A DNA stretch of 64,000 nucleotides from Sphaerulina vaccinii. Its lineage: Eukaryota; Ascomycota; Dothideomycetes; Mycosphaerellales; Mycosphaerellaceae. Every line of letters begins with the position of its first letter. The stretch's first letter is position 1. The stretch is from assembly GCA_022570795.1 (NCBI GenBank), contig JAKUDP010000009.1, positions 930,001 through 994,000 of the forward strand, written 5' to 3'. Both the position numbers and the translations under genes were made by a program. The notes beneath the pieces are model-generated. The model saw only the letters and a list, made by a program, of their open reading frames with translations. It was not told the origin of the DNA and ran no database searches. Positions 54,445-64,000 of the stretch are shown one piece after another.

Positions 54445-56030
54445 CAGTCGTTTTGGTGAGCGCGTTTTAGGCAGACGCGAGCGGTCTCGGAGACTCTCGT
54501 CCGCATCACGGCTAGCAAACGGCCAGCAACCGTTGCGATGAACAGTGCACCTCACCCCGTTTCTTCCCAGGACAATTGGTGAGGTTTGTGAGTGTGTCAG
54601 AGATGTAGCGCACAAGAAGGTTATGGCAGTGGGAGCAAGTGATCGTGAAATGGCAGTCGCGATCGAGCCCTCCTTGCTTCATTAACTTCACTTCAGATAA
54701 CCTTGGAACCTTGGAAAAGTTCACTGACCTGCAGTTTCGACGCCGTCTGAGCTCCATTGAAGCCGCTCAGACAGTCTGATTGGCGCCACGAGCAAAGCTG
54801 CAGCGCACTGCCAGCTTTTCAGGCGTCATGCAGTCACTGTGTCCAGAACCTTTCTATCTGCAACTGGAGCTACTATGCCGATATTCGTCCGCCTCCTACT
54901 ACCAAGCCGTCGCACACAGTTGTCAGAAAGCTCGATCGTTTGATCCTATTGGCCTGGATGTCAGACCTCATGTCAGCTATCCTCGCGTGGCTTCACAACA
55001 GGATATGGTGAACGTACTGGAGGGGAAACGATCGATATCCTCGTCTCAAGCTTCGACACGAGCTATCAGCGTCGCGTCTTCTCTGTATCCTCTGAGCGGC
55101 CACGCTCGTGAGCATGCAGCCATGGCGTGGGAACACTCTGTGGGTCTTTCAGCAATCTGCACGGAGAACGGGCGTTCTTCTCCGCCAACTTTGAGCCACT
55201 ACGCTCAATAGAACACAGGCCTGGAGCAGGAAATTCCCTTCGGACTGTCAGATACAACGGACCAAACTGTCTCAGCGCTCTGCTCCCAGCGAACTGGTTT
55301 TCTCTTGGCCCACCCATGAGGCTTCGTAGACCATGATCTTCGGGGAATGTATCCCAATCAAGTAGACCTACAGCAAGTCCAGAAGCGCAAATCATACCAG
55401 TCCTGGATACTCAACTCTTGATTGCGATATTTGAACTCAACACGTTGCTTGAAGAGGAGGTATGGTACGGTAGGTTTTGAAGTTTTCGTATGCGGGGGCT
55501 TTGGTCTCGCGTGGTCAAATTTGCTCTGAGTGAGGCAAGATTCATCGCGAAAAAGCTCTGCCAGTGTACGTGTAACAACAGTACGCTGATAGGCTTCCTG
55601 CCGGGTACAGGGCACCGCTCTAGCAAGTTGAATGTACGCCGAAAGGAGGTGTATAGAAGAAAGGCGGAAGATCTATGCATGAGACCCTTGCAAGATCGGA
55701 CCCACTTTCTCTCTTCGCGGACGAGGGTCTTCACAGGACTCTGCCTTCACCGACCACTTCACTTGCAGCAACCCATACCAAGCGCCGCTCCACCGCCACA
55801 GCTGCTCCTGCAGGCTTCACCGTAGACATCCTCGCTGTCTCGAGTTTCGTTCTAAGTGACAGTCACCAACACGTGTCACACCTGCAGTCTTGAGGCCCGC
55901 GGCGTGGTCGCGACTGCTTCCCGACACTTTTACAGTACAAGAGCGATTAACCTCGACCATAGACCGCACGACTTCCTCCGCCCACGCGCGACAGCGAAAT
56001 GCAGCCGGTCCTCAACTGTTACCACAGGCG
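54445..56030. promoter_or_regulatory. 1.6-kb divergent interval, FHA/forkhead leader
   Basis: Overlapping frames (54,780-55,211 plus; 55,066-55,615 minus) lack domains. The last 250 bp (Cys/Ser codon-rich, C-rich DNA with many acc/cac/ctc) look like promoter and 5' UTR of the forkhead gene. Confidence 0.4.
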
Positions 56031-59000
56031 ATGGAAAACAACGGACTTGCGTTTGCCGCCCCGGCACCATATGCACTGCCGGATGGCCTAGCAATGAAAG
56101 ACACCAGCAATCACTTCGCAGCGCAGCAGATGGACTTCTCTGATACAGCAAACATGTTCGCCACTCCCGTTCAGACCAGCGTAGATCGTGGCGTCGAAAC
56201 GAGCGCTCAGAAAAGCTACGACAGCACCACTTTATCGATAGCAAAGGAGGAAGAAAAGCATCAACCAAAAGACGAAGGAGTGAAAGTACAGATCAATCGA
56301 GAGACTGGCAGTGTAAGTGCCGCAAAGATGGAGGAGCTTCAGCGAGAAGGTAATCAGCATGATTACAGCACACTCGATACTCCTGCGCGTCCAACGGTCG
56401 ACCATGGAATAGAAAGCAGCGTCCGTGACACCCTCGACATGAGCGTGCCAGAGCCTGGTCTGTTCAAGGTCGAGAGTGCTCCTCAAAGCGGTCTGGAGAC
56501 TCTGGATCTTTATGATGGACTTCCCATCAATGGAGAAGGGCAGGAAACCGAGAATATGGCAGACTCCAGCACACCTTCAATCGCGCAAGGTCAAGTCACC
56601 GCCTCACCCACTGTCGTTGAAGAAGAACCTAGTCTACACCAAGCTTACGCTATGCTCAAGTTTCCTGACAGCTATTTCTACGTCAAATCTACGAATGTCA
56701 TGATCACTCGTGACGAGACTTTCCGCCGGATCTACCATGAAGGCAAGAAACAAAGGCGGTTGATGGCCAAAATGCAACGCGCTGCTCAACAAAGTCTGGA
56801 CGACTATGCTCGGGAGCCCAGTCATCATTCGCAGTACGGCGGCGACGATGAAGAGGATCTGACTGGAAGACCAGCACGTGGACTTTTGAGCACGTACAGT
56901 GACGTGGGAGGAGCGGTCTCCTATGATAATCAAGGAAACGGCGCGTTGGATCCAGCAGCATTCGTTCATCACAGTCGCAAAAACAAGCACAACTCATCCT
57001 CCAACCACTCAATAGCACCGCGAAGTCTGCACGAGTTTGAGCACGGTGATGAGCTTGAGGGCGATTTGTACTTGGACAAAGAGGGTAGAACCCACGATCC
57101 GCATGAATGGACTCAAGTCGCGATACATCCGCAAAGACCAGAAGACATTGACAAGATCTCGCGCGAGCATCTGATCATACGCTACGACGGAGACAAGAGA
57201 TCGTGGGTGATGGACGTGATTGGAAATCGAGTTCTGCACAATGGACAGCTTCGCAATCGAGGTGAGAGCGACATTGACCTCAGCCACGAAGATGAAATTA
57301 TCATCATTTCGGTTAGCTTCAAATTCATGTTACCTGCAGACGAAGATCCTGATGTTATGGAGAGCGTTGAATGGAATGACGACTTGGAGACCAGCCCTGC
57401 CGCACGAAGGATGACTGATACTATCGATGATATCGAGAGCGACATGGACGATGATTCTTCTGAAGAAGATGTGCCATTAGCACAGCAGGCCAAGCCGAAG
57501 AAGGTCAAAGCCAAGAAGACGAAGAAGATCAAAGAACCAAAGCCTAAGCGGGAGCCAGTGAAGCTCAAATTGAAGAACAAGAAGGCGGAAGTGCAGGCTC
57601 AGTCTGCAGATCCCGAGGATAAGAAGGAGAAGCAGAAAGGAAAAGCGCCTGCAAAGAGCGGCGGCAAGACTGGCGGCAAAGTGCCCGCGAAAGCCGTCAA
57701 ATCAACACCAAAAGAAGCAGATCCACAGCCTGCCCCTCAAACAGAGCAAACAGAGCCTGAAGTAGCCAAGCCGGCAGCTGAGCAGCAACCTGTGCCATCT
57801 ACCGAAGCACAACTGGTCGAGTTTGCGCAGAGCGGGCAGGCTCCTTCACAAGGTCCACCGACTCAAGCGTCACCTCCGGCACCAATCAATCTCGATCCCA
57901 ACTCCGCATTCGCTGGTGCTGATCCGTCACAGCTTCCACAGAAGCGTAAAGGTCCTGGTCGACCTCCAAAGAACGGCCTCATATCGAAGCGTGATGATGC
58001 GGGTGTGAAACGTAAAATCAAAGAGTATGAGCGTGCAAATATGGCTATACCACCAATGAACGAGCTCCTGGAACTGGTTCGTGTTGAGCAGAGGCAGAAA
58101 GACGCTGCTGCGAAGGCTGCCTCGAGAGGCGAGGCAGCTCCTGATGCTGGCATGCAGAACATCGACCCTCGCATGCAGAGTTACAGCGTGCCGTATACAT
58201 CAGCTGCACCGAGTCAACCTCCGCAGTCTCTCCCTGCTGGCACCGACAGCCCACACGATCTTCCACAGGCAGCAGCACGATCGACAAGTCCTCGACCGAG
58301 GAGACCTGCTAAATCTCCATCTCCGATGCCTCCGCAAGAGACCTTCTCCGAGGATCAGCTGAAGAAGCCTACCATCACGTACGTCTTCATCATTGATGAA
58401 ATCCTACAGGACCCAGCGCTTGATGGTCAGGCCGACCTGCAGACGATCTATGACAAGATCCAGAAGCGATGGCCATATTACAAGTACGGCACGACCACGA
58501 ATGGCTGGCAAAGTAGTGTCAGGCACAATCTACTCCAATGTCCACGCTTTGTTGAATCTGGTAAGAGTGGCAAGGGCAAGTATTGGAAGATTAACTTTGA
58601 GCATGAACTTGATCCAAAGAAAAGAAAACAAGCAACGCCTCCACCGCAGGGTCCGCCACGAAGCGGACCACCTTATCAGCAGCCTTACAATGGATCCTAT
58701 GCACATGCTCCCTTTAATCAGAGTGTATATCCTGCTGCGGGGCCTTCGGGCACCGCACAGCCAAGTCATCAACAACAGCCTCAGTATGGATCACAGCCAT
58801 CGAATGGCAACCGAATGCCGTCTCAGCAACCGCCAGCTGTTCCAGCTCAGCCTCAGCCATTCGCTACCATTGTCCAGGCTATCGTTGCGTACAGGACCGA
58901 GTATTTGCAACCACATACTGGCAAAGACACCCACAGTGGCGCCGAAGCACAATTCAATCAGGCGTTGAATCATTACTCCGAAGTTCATGCTGGTCATACG

Positions 59001-60521
59001 CCAGCGACAGAAGGCAAGATTGATGAGTCGCAAGATCCGTTCCGGAGTATGAAGCAGATCTTCATCGATTTCGGGCAAGGCGACACAAGGGCTACTCAGA
59101 ACGGCACAAATCCAGCTCCAGCTGCAGGTGCTGCACCAACGGCAGTTCCAGGTACAGCCAATCCTAACTCATCCTCGACTCCCGCTACTTCCTCGGGTCC
59201 TGCTACAGCCTCTAATCCTGCTCAAGCCTCTGGGCCTGCTCCAGCTGCGGCCACGAGCGCAGCAAGCACATCTGCGCCCGGCACAGCTCCAGCGACGACG
59301 TCTGCAACACCATCGCAACCCGTTCAGTCTATGGCGAGTGCTCCGCCCAGGCCTGCGGCACCCATCAGTAACAGCAACACATCCACGCCACCAATGCATA
59401 TACAGCAAGTGCAGCCTCCTCCAGCCATGTCGAACTTGCCACCGCAGCCCCCGGTTCCAGCTCCATCTCAGACACAAGCACCCACGACACGACCCGTTGC
59501 TGCGGCTAACATGCAGACCACAAGTACATCGTCAGTGGTTGGTACCGGGCTCCAATCTCGAGCTCCTACTGCTCCAATGCAGAAGCAGGCGACTGTAGCA
59601 CGGCCAATCACTGCAGCCAGTGTGCAGAACCCGGGCCCGGCAGCAGCCACTAGTACGGCGCCTCAATCTCAGGCCTCGCATGCTCCAGCACAGATGCAGA
59701 CGAGCGCAACACGGCCCATCGTTACTCCTCCGCAAGCAACTGGGCCAGCGCCAGCGTCTCGGCCTGTCAATCCTGCGACGCAGGTGCCAGCGTCACGACC
59801 TGTTGGTACAGCACAAGCAGCTAGCATGATGCCAACGTCTCAGTCGCCTGCTGCTGCTCCGTCTACGCCTTCATCGCAAGTGGGACAGCAGCAGATGGGC
59901 CAAAACTCGGCACCGGTCGCGAGAGCACCCGTAGCACCAAGACCGCAGCAACCTCCTCAGGTCTCTGGGGCGCAGACTGCTGCTCACCCTGCCCAGCAGC
60001 AGCCAAGACAGGCCGTCGTCTCGTCGACACCACAGCCGCCTTTACAAACGCAGCGTCAGCCCATGCAACAGCCCACGTCCAACGTTGCAGGCGCCAATAC
60101 GGGACCACAGCAGCCTGTCGCGGCCACGAACGGGACAGTGCCACTTGCTCAGCGTGTCCCAACGAGTCAACCCCAGCAGAAAATCTCACCAGTTCAAAAG
60201 GTCGCCCCATCTGGGCTGAATGGAGGCACCTCTGCATCATTACCTACACAAAATCCCCGGGCTCCATTGCCTGATCAGCAGACTGCAAGGCAAGAGGCGC
60301 AGGCAGATGTGCGACCTTCTTCCGCAGGTGTGAAGCGCGCAGCCGAGGAGACCTCTGTAGACCAGGCACCGAAGCGTGCTAGGACATCATCCGTGACTCA
60401 GCCAGCAAGTCAGAGTGCTTTGCCAGAGGCGAAATCTGACACGCGGCCTGCTTCCACTGGCGCGAAGCGTAATGCTGATGGAGACAACAACGATGGTGAA
60501 GCGAAGCGACTCAAGGTATAA
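56031..60521 (+). CDS. FHL1: FHA and forkhead domain transcription factor, Fhl1-like
   Basis: A single 1,496-aa exon. The ATG at 56031 (MENNGLAFAAPAPYALPDG) is preferred; an in-frame ATG at 55890 would add 47 residues of uncertain reality. The FHA domain lies at about 350-435: AIHPQRPEDIDKISREHLII, WVMDVIGNRVLHNGQ, and SHEDEIIIISVSFKFMLP. A basic, Lys-rich stretch (about 490-560) and RKGPGRPPKNG, an AT-hook-like motif (about 640), follow. The forkhead domain is at about 777-865: PTITYVFIIDEILQDP, WPYYKYGTTTNGWQSSVRHN, and GKGKYWKINFEHELDPKKRK. The rest is Pro/Gln/Ala/Thr low complexity. FHA plus forkhead in this order is the plan of yeast Fhl1, which binds ribosomal-protein gene promoters with Ifh1; the orthology is inferred. 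Confidence 0.92.
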   Translation: MENNGLAFAAPAPYALPDGLAMKDTSNHFAAQQMDFSDTANMFATPVQTSVDRGVETSAQKSYDSTTLSIAKEEEKHQPKDEGVKVQINRETGSVSAAKMEELQREGNQHDYSTLDTPARPTVDHGIESSVRDTLDMSVPEPGLFKVESAPQSGLETLDLYDGLPINGEGQETENMADSSTPSIAQGQVTASPTVVEEEPSLHQAYAMLKFPDSYFYVKSTNVMITRDETFRRIYHEGKKQRRLMAKMQRAAQQSLDDYAREPSHHSQYGGDDEEDLTGRPARGLLSTYSDVGGAVSYDNQGNGALDPAAFVHHSRKNKHNSSSNHSIAPRSLHEFEHGDELEGDLYLDKEGRTHDPHEWTQVAIHPQRPEDIDKISREHLIIRYDGDKRSWVMDVIGNRVLHNGQLRNRGESDIDLSHEDEIIIISVSFKFMLPADEDPDVMESVEWNDDLETSPAARRMTDTIDDIESDMDDDSSEEDVPLAQQAKPKKVKAKKTKKIKEPKPKREPVKLKLKNKKAEVQAQSADPEDKKEKQKGKAPAKSGGKTGGKVPAKAVKSTPKEADPQPAPQTEQTEPEVAKPAAEQQPVPSTEAQLVEFAQSGQAPSQGPPTQASPPAPINLDPNSAFAGADPSQLPQKRKGPGRPPKNGLISKRDDAGVKRKIKEYERANMAIPPMNELLELVRVEQRQKDAAAKAASRGEAAPDAGMQNIDPRMQSYSVPYTSAAPSQPPQSLPAGTDSPHDLPQAAARSTSPRPRRPAKSPSPMPPQETFSEDQLKKPTITYVFIIDEILQDPALDGQADLQTIYDKIQKRWPYYKYGTTTNGWQSSVRHNLLQCPRFVESGKSGKGKYWKINFEHELDPKKRKQATPPPQGPPRSGPPYQQPYNGSYAHAPFNQSVYPAAGPSGTAQPSHQQQPQYGSQPSNGNRMPSQQPPAVPAQPQPFATIVQAIVAYRTEYLQPHTGKDTHSGAEAQFNQALNHYSEVHAGHTPATEGKIDESQDPFRSMKQIFIDFGQGDTRATQNGTNPAPAAGAAPTAVPGTANPNSSSTPATSSGPATASNPAQASGPAPAAATSAASTSAPGTAPATTSATPSQPVQSMASAPPRPAAPISNSNTSTPPMHIQQVQPPPAMSNLPPQPPVPAPSQTQAPTTRPVAAANMQTTSTSSVVGTGLQSRAPTAPMQKQATVARPITAASVQNPGPAAATSTAPQSQASHAPAQMQTSATRPIVTPPQATGPAPASRPVNPATQVPASRPVGTAQAASMMPTSQSPAAAPSTPSSQVGQQQMGQNSAPVARAPVAPRPQQPPQVSGAQTAAHPAQQQPRQAVVSSTPQPPLQTQRQPMQQPTSNVAGANTGPQQPVAATNGTVPLAQRVPTSQPQQKISPVQKVAPSGLNGGTSASLPTQNPRAPLPDQQTARQEAQADVRPSSAGVKRAAEETSVDQAPKRARTSSVTQPASQSALPEAKSDTRPASTGAKRNADGDNNDGEAKRLKV

Positions 60522-60944
60522 CAAGAACCGAGGGCCACGCCAGCAGCACCCTGGTTGCTGCCGGGAGCCTAGAGACACCGAGGCAAGAGTTGGAGCATCA
60601 CAAAAGTAATAAAAGTGAAGACATGATATCGACTGATCATTGTTTACCTGATTCAGGTTTCGAGCGTTCGAGCAAGCAAGGAGTTGGTGGACATGGGTTG
60701 TTTATTGGTAGTATATGAATAACGAATGAACGTCTTGGTCCCATGATCATGTCACTTCCATGGCTGAGTCGCTGTGACAGCTCATGTGTGAACCGGCCTC
60801 GATGAACTGAGAGCTACCTCCTACTGCGAGACTTTTGTCTCCGAGGCTCGGTGCAAAGTTGTTTGGCGGGTTTGTCCGCAATCTCTCTTGGCGACACTTA
60901 AAACATCGCTCTTATACGATTTAACTAGTAGATCGATAATTTCT
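60522..60944. other. 3' flank of FHL1-like gene up to the AT-rich boundary
   Basis: Normal base composition persists to about 60,900, then switches within a few tens of bases to extreme A+T. No gene is seen. Confidence 0.5.
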
Positions 60945-62439
60945 CTGTTAATATAGGAGTAACAACCTAGATAGGTAATATTAAAGCTTATAATTTAATA
61001 GTATAGCTAATTCTAAAGTATTATTAATCTACTACTATATTTGTAGGCCTTTACGCATACTATATTAGACTATTCTCTTCGGCATACTCTTTACTATATT
61101 ATTTACCTTCTACTACTAGTTTCTTTTTATCTAGTTCTATTCTATAATAATAGTAGCTTTAAGTTTTTTTTTTAAAGTATAGAAGTATTACTTTATATAT
61201 TGTTTAAGTATATACTATATGTTTTTAATAATTAAGAAGTCTGGACTCTAAGAGCTATTTATATACTATTAGAAAGTACTTTTAAACTTCTTAGCTATTT
61301 TCTTTTTCTAATCTAGTATAATATTATTATCTAAGTATATTCTATAACTACTATTATTATCTTTTTTAAGTAGGAACTCTTTACTATTAGGTTATAGGGA
61401 ACCTAATAATCTTACTAAGTAGAGGCTAAGCTTAATCTAGTTAGAGCTTATTAATATATCTATAAAAGAGTAAATAAAGAAGATTCTTATATTCTAATTA
61501 GTAAGATAGAATAGTAAGTTATATATAATAACTATCTATAACTATAATATTTATTACCTATATATATAAAGAAAAGATTTTCTAGTTTTACTAATTACTC
61601 TAATTACTCTAATTAAGGCCTACTTAGTATAATTAGAGTACTTAGTATAATTAGTAGTAGGCCTAGTCTAAGCGCTACTAATTACTTCTATATATAATAT
61701 ATACCTAGAAAATCTATAGAAATATTCCTATAGTATATAAACTATAATACTATTCTCTATCTAGCCTAGCTTTGTTCCGAAGCTAGTTTATAGAGTTGTT
61801 ATTTTCTAGAAAGTTAGTTATTATAGCTTCCTTCCTTTATAATACTTTATATAATAACTAAGTTCTTAACCTATTATTATTATAAGCTCGCTAATTTTCT
61901 AGACTTCTAGAAGGCTATTATAGTAAAGTTATATTTATTCTATAAGAAGTATAAGTATATATATAAAATATATATTTACTTAGAAAAATATAATAAGTAT
62001 ATTTATTATAGTTAGTAGTATAATATCTAGGTTATAAAGTCCAAATTCGATTGTTTTTATTCTAAGAAAAAGAAGCTTTTATTTAGAATCTAAAAAGTAA
62101 AGCACGTCTAGAAGAAGGTATAATATACCTTAGAGGCTATATATAAAGCTTCTTATACTATATATATATATATATATAAAATATAGTTATAGTAGTAGAT
62201 AGATCTAATTAATTATTATATAGATAATATAATAGTAGTAGAGCTAGTAAATATCGAGGAGTAGAAAATAGTAGAATAGATAGAAAAGGAGGTTATAACC
62301 TTTCTAGAGCTATCTACTAGCCTAGCCTTAAATCTTTTGCCTAGGACTTAGAGTACTCTCGAGAATTTACCTAATAATTTCTAGAGTTTTCTATTTTTAG
62401 TAGACTCTAGTAGAACTATACTAGGAGCTAGTAGTAGTT

Positions 62440-62555
62440 TATAAAGTTAGACTTAGGTTTCTAGGTATTTTCCGAATTATTATACTCTTTCTATTTAATT
62501 AAGTAGTTCTAACCCTTTTGTTCTAGAATCTTTTCTACTTCGAATATATCTTCTT
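62440..62555 (-). pseudogene. Chromodomain of the retrotransposon integrase, inactivated
   Basis: The minus-strand frame reads DIFEVEKILEQKG, a stop, NYLIK, a stop, KEYNNSENT, a stop. EVEKIL...NYLIK.K.Y..SENT is the signature of the C-terminal chromodomain that targets chromoviruses to methylated-H3K9 chromatin. The three stops each sit at sites that are Gln or Trp in the family. Confidence 0.85.
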
Positions 62556-63049
62556 TTTTAGGTTAGAAGTAGAATATTTCTTAGTAAGGTATTTTAGTAT
62601 CTATAGGTTCTAATAATAATATATAGAATACTAGGTAGATCTTTATATCTTTTAGTAACTTAAGTTAGTAGTTAACTAGCTCTTATAGCTTATTAATTAA
62701 AAATAGTCCGACTTTAACTTAATCTAGTTTTTTTATTTTTTTTCTTATTTTAAAGTTTTTTATAAAAAGATAGATCTTATCTCTCTTTTTTAGCTAAGGT
62801 ACTATTTTTCGTTTATTATTATATAGCCTAGCTATTATTAGTTACGAGTCTATAATTTGTTCTTCTAGTTCTTTATAGAAGTTCTTTAGATCTTTACTTA
62901 TAATTATAGTATATTCTACCTATAGATAAAATAAAAGTTCTCTAAAAAGATTCGAGTTTTACTTATAATTCGAGAAGAATAGTATAGCTTTTATTATCTC
63001 TAATTACTAATTATTTAGTATAAGCTATACTATTAGTAGTAGCGCTAGC

Positions 63050-63850
63050 TAGTTATCTTATATATAATTAATATAGTATTATAAGTATTATTCTAGTATT
63101 TAGTTTATTTTTTTAGTCTACCTATCTATCTAAGGATAATATACTATTAATAGCTTATACTTAATTCCGAGTATACCGACTAAGGTCTTCTAGTAGTTAG
63201 AGGTAAAAAGCTTGTCTCTATCTATAATAAATACTTTTAGGAATCTATAATATCTTATAAGTCTATTTATAATAAGGTATCTAAGTTGCTTAGTAGTATA
63301 TATCTTACTAGTAGTAATAAAGTATATATATTTAGTAAGCCTATCGACTATAACTAGTATTATATTATAGCTAATTTCTATAATCTAGTCCTATAATAAA
63401 AGCAACTTTATAATAAAGTCTATTATAACTTTGTTCTATAGTTAATATAGAGAAGTATAGAATTAGATATATTATTATTTATAGCTAGTTATTAGAGGCG
63501 CTAAGAGACCTTCCTCCTAGTTAGCAAGGTCGGAGAAAGGTACTAAAAGCTATCTATACTATTAAATAGTATATAAGGAGGTTGCTAAGATACCCCTTAC
63601 TTAGTTAGCCGGCTTAGATAGATCTAATTTAGTATTATATTCTAATATATATTTATATTTTATATATCGATCTACTTTATTCTATTAGTAGGGCTTATAG
63701 CATTTAATATATTATAATATATATTTATATATATATAGAAAGCTAAAGCTTCTCTAAATTAACTCTATAGTTTTTATAGTTCTAGAGTATCTATATTATA
63801 GATTATTATAGTAGTATTATATATACTTATTCTCTCGGTCCTTTAGTACC
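63050..63850 (-). pseudogene. Retrotransposon integrase (zinc region and DDE core), inactivated
   Basis: On the minus strand, short phrases survive between stops: KTIELI (about 63,770), NKVDRYIKY (about 63,660), IDFIIKL (about 63,420), VIVDRLTKYIYFI (about 63,345), IDRDKLFTSNY (about 63,215), LGIKYKLL (about 63,160), and YYINYI (about 63,075). These include the first and second catalytic Asp regions of a Ty3-type integrase in the right order. Stops fall where Trp and Gln codons are expected, as RIP predicts. The gene is not functional. Confidence 0.85.
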
Positions 63851-64000
63851 TAATACTTCTTTTATAGTATAGGGAACTATTCTTCTATATTTTAAAGAAC
63901 TTATATAATATAGTTAAACTCTATTAAGTTCGAGCTTAGGCTTCTATCTAGATTAGCTCTAAGTACTTTCTAGTATACTAGTTCTTTTCCTTCTATATAG

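Larger units (their letters stand above)
60945..64000 (-). mobile_element. RIP-degraded Ty3/gypsy chromovirus (3' part; continues past window)
   Basis: The 3-kb block has almost no CpG, very few CpA and a great excess of TpA, with stop codons everywhere, the pattern of RIP (C to T, favouring CpA). Read on the minus strand it preserves the order of a chromovirus pol C terminus: H2C2 zinc region (about 63,850-63,650), integrase core (about 63,424-63,050), linker, and a chromodomain (about 62,550-62,450). gag, protease, reverse transcriptase and RNase H should lie beyond 64,000. TGTTAATATAGG at about 60,944 could be the outer LTR end in inverted orientation; a second LTR and target-site duplication are not visible. 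Other AT-rich stretches at 60,945-62,400 are unassigned, probably 3' LTR/UTR or a second nested repeat. Confidence 0.85.

Noticed and set aside
62155..62180. TA dinucleotide runs as microsatellites
   Set aside because: They lie inside the RIP-mutated block, where long TA runs arise from base composition.
1..64000. tRNA, rRNA or CRISPR features
   Set aside because: No tRNA A/B-box pair or rRNA core was noticed by eye on either strand, and CRISPR arrays are not expected in fungi. A tRNAscan run would settle the tRNA question.

Overview
The window is nuclear DNA of a filamentous ascomycete, most likely a dothideomycete of the Mycosphaerellales type. This rests on short GT-AG introns (mostly 44-60 nt) with CTAAC/CTGAC-like branch sites, an AbaA-type TEA factor, a Rax1-type RGS membrane protein, a PhiA-like wall protein, an NRPS-like synthetase, and a right edge (about 60,945-64,000) that is extremely A+T rich and carries a stop-riddled Ty3/gypsy chromovirus, as expected after repeat-induced point mutation (RIP). 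The order and family are inferred from gene content only.

Left part (1-15 kb): a possible small secreted Cys-rich protein, a hotdog thioesterase, an NAD-binding SDR, an SMP-30/gluconolactonase, a PrxQ-like peroxiredoxin with a one-base frame break, a triplicated 100-bp repeat, PRS1 (PRPP synthetase), a Rho-like GTPase, a sulfotransferase-like membrane protein, a C2H2 transcription factor, and a decayed class I terpene cyclase with an in-frame stop and a lost Asp-rich motif.

Middle (15-41 kb), mostly housekeeping and development: MRD1 (five-RRM rRNA-processing factor, with a 195-nt intron that may hold a C/D snoRNA), LC8 dynein light chain (seven exons in 96 codons), a zinc-ribbon protein, AbaA-like TEA factor, Rax1-like protein, two secreted wall/surface proteins, a YihQ-like GH31 glycosidase with a one-base frame break, a prolyl 4-hydroxylase-like dioxygenase, a phosphoinositide phospholipase C, an ADGF-type adenosine deaminase and a polytopic membrane protein.

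Right part (41-64 kb): a divergent pair of an O-methyltransferase and an A-T-TE NRPS-like synthetase, which together look like a minimal secondary-metabolite cluster; a 55-aa six-cysteine secreted peptide; a 1,280-aa acidic disordered protein; a conserved fungal protein of unknown function; an FHL1-like FHA/forkhead factor; and then the RIP-degraded chromovirus, whose pol gene reads on the minus strand and continues past the window edge.

Exon structures were built by eye from splice signals, reading frame and family resemblance. No alignment or transcript data were available.
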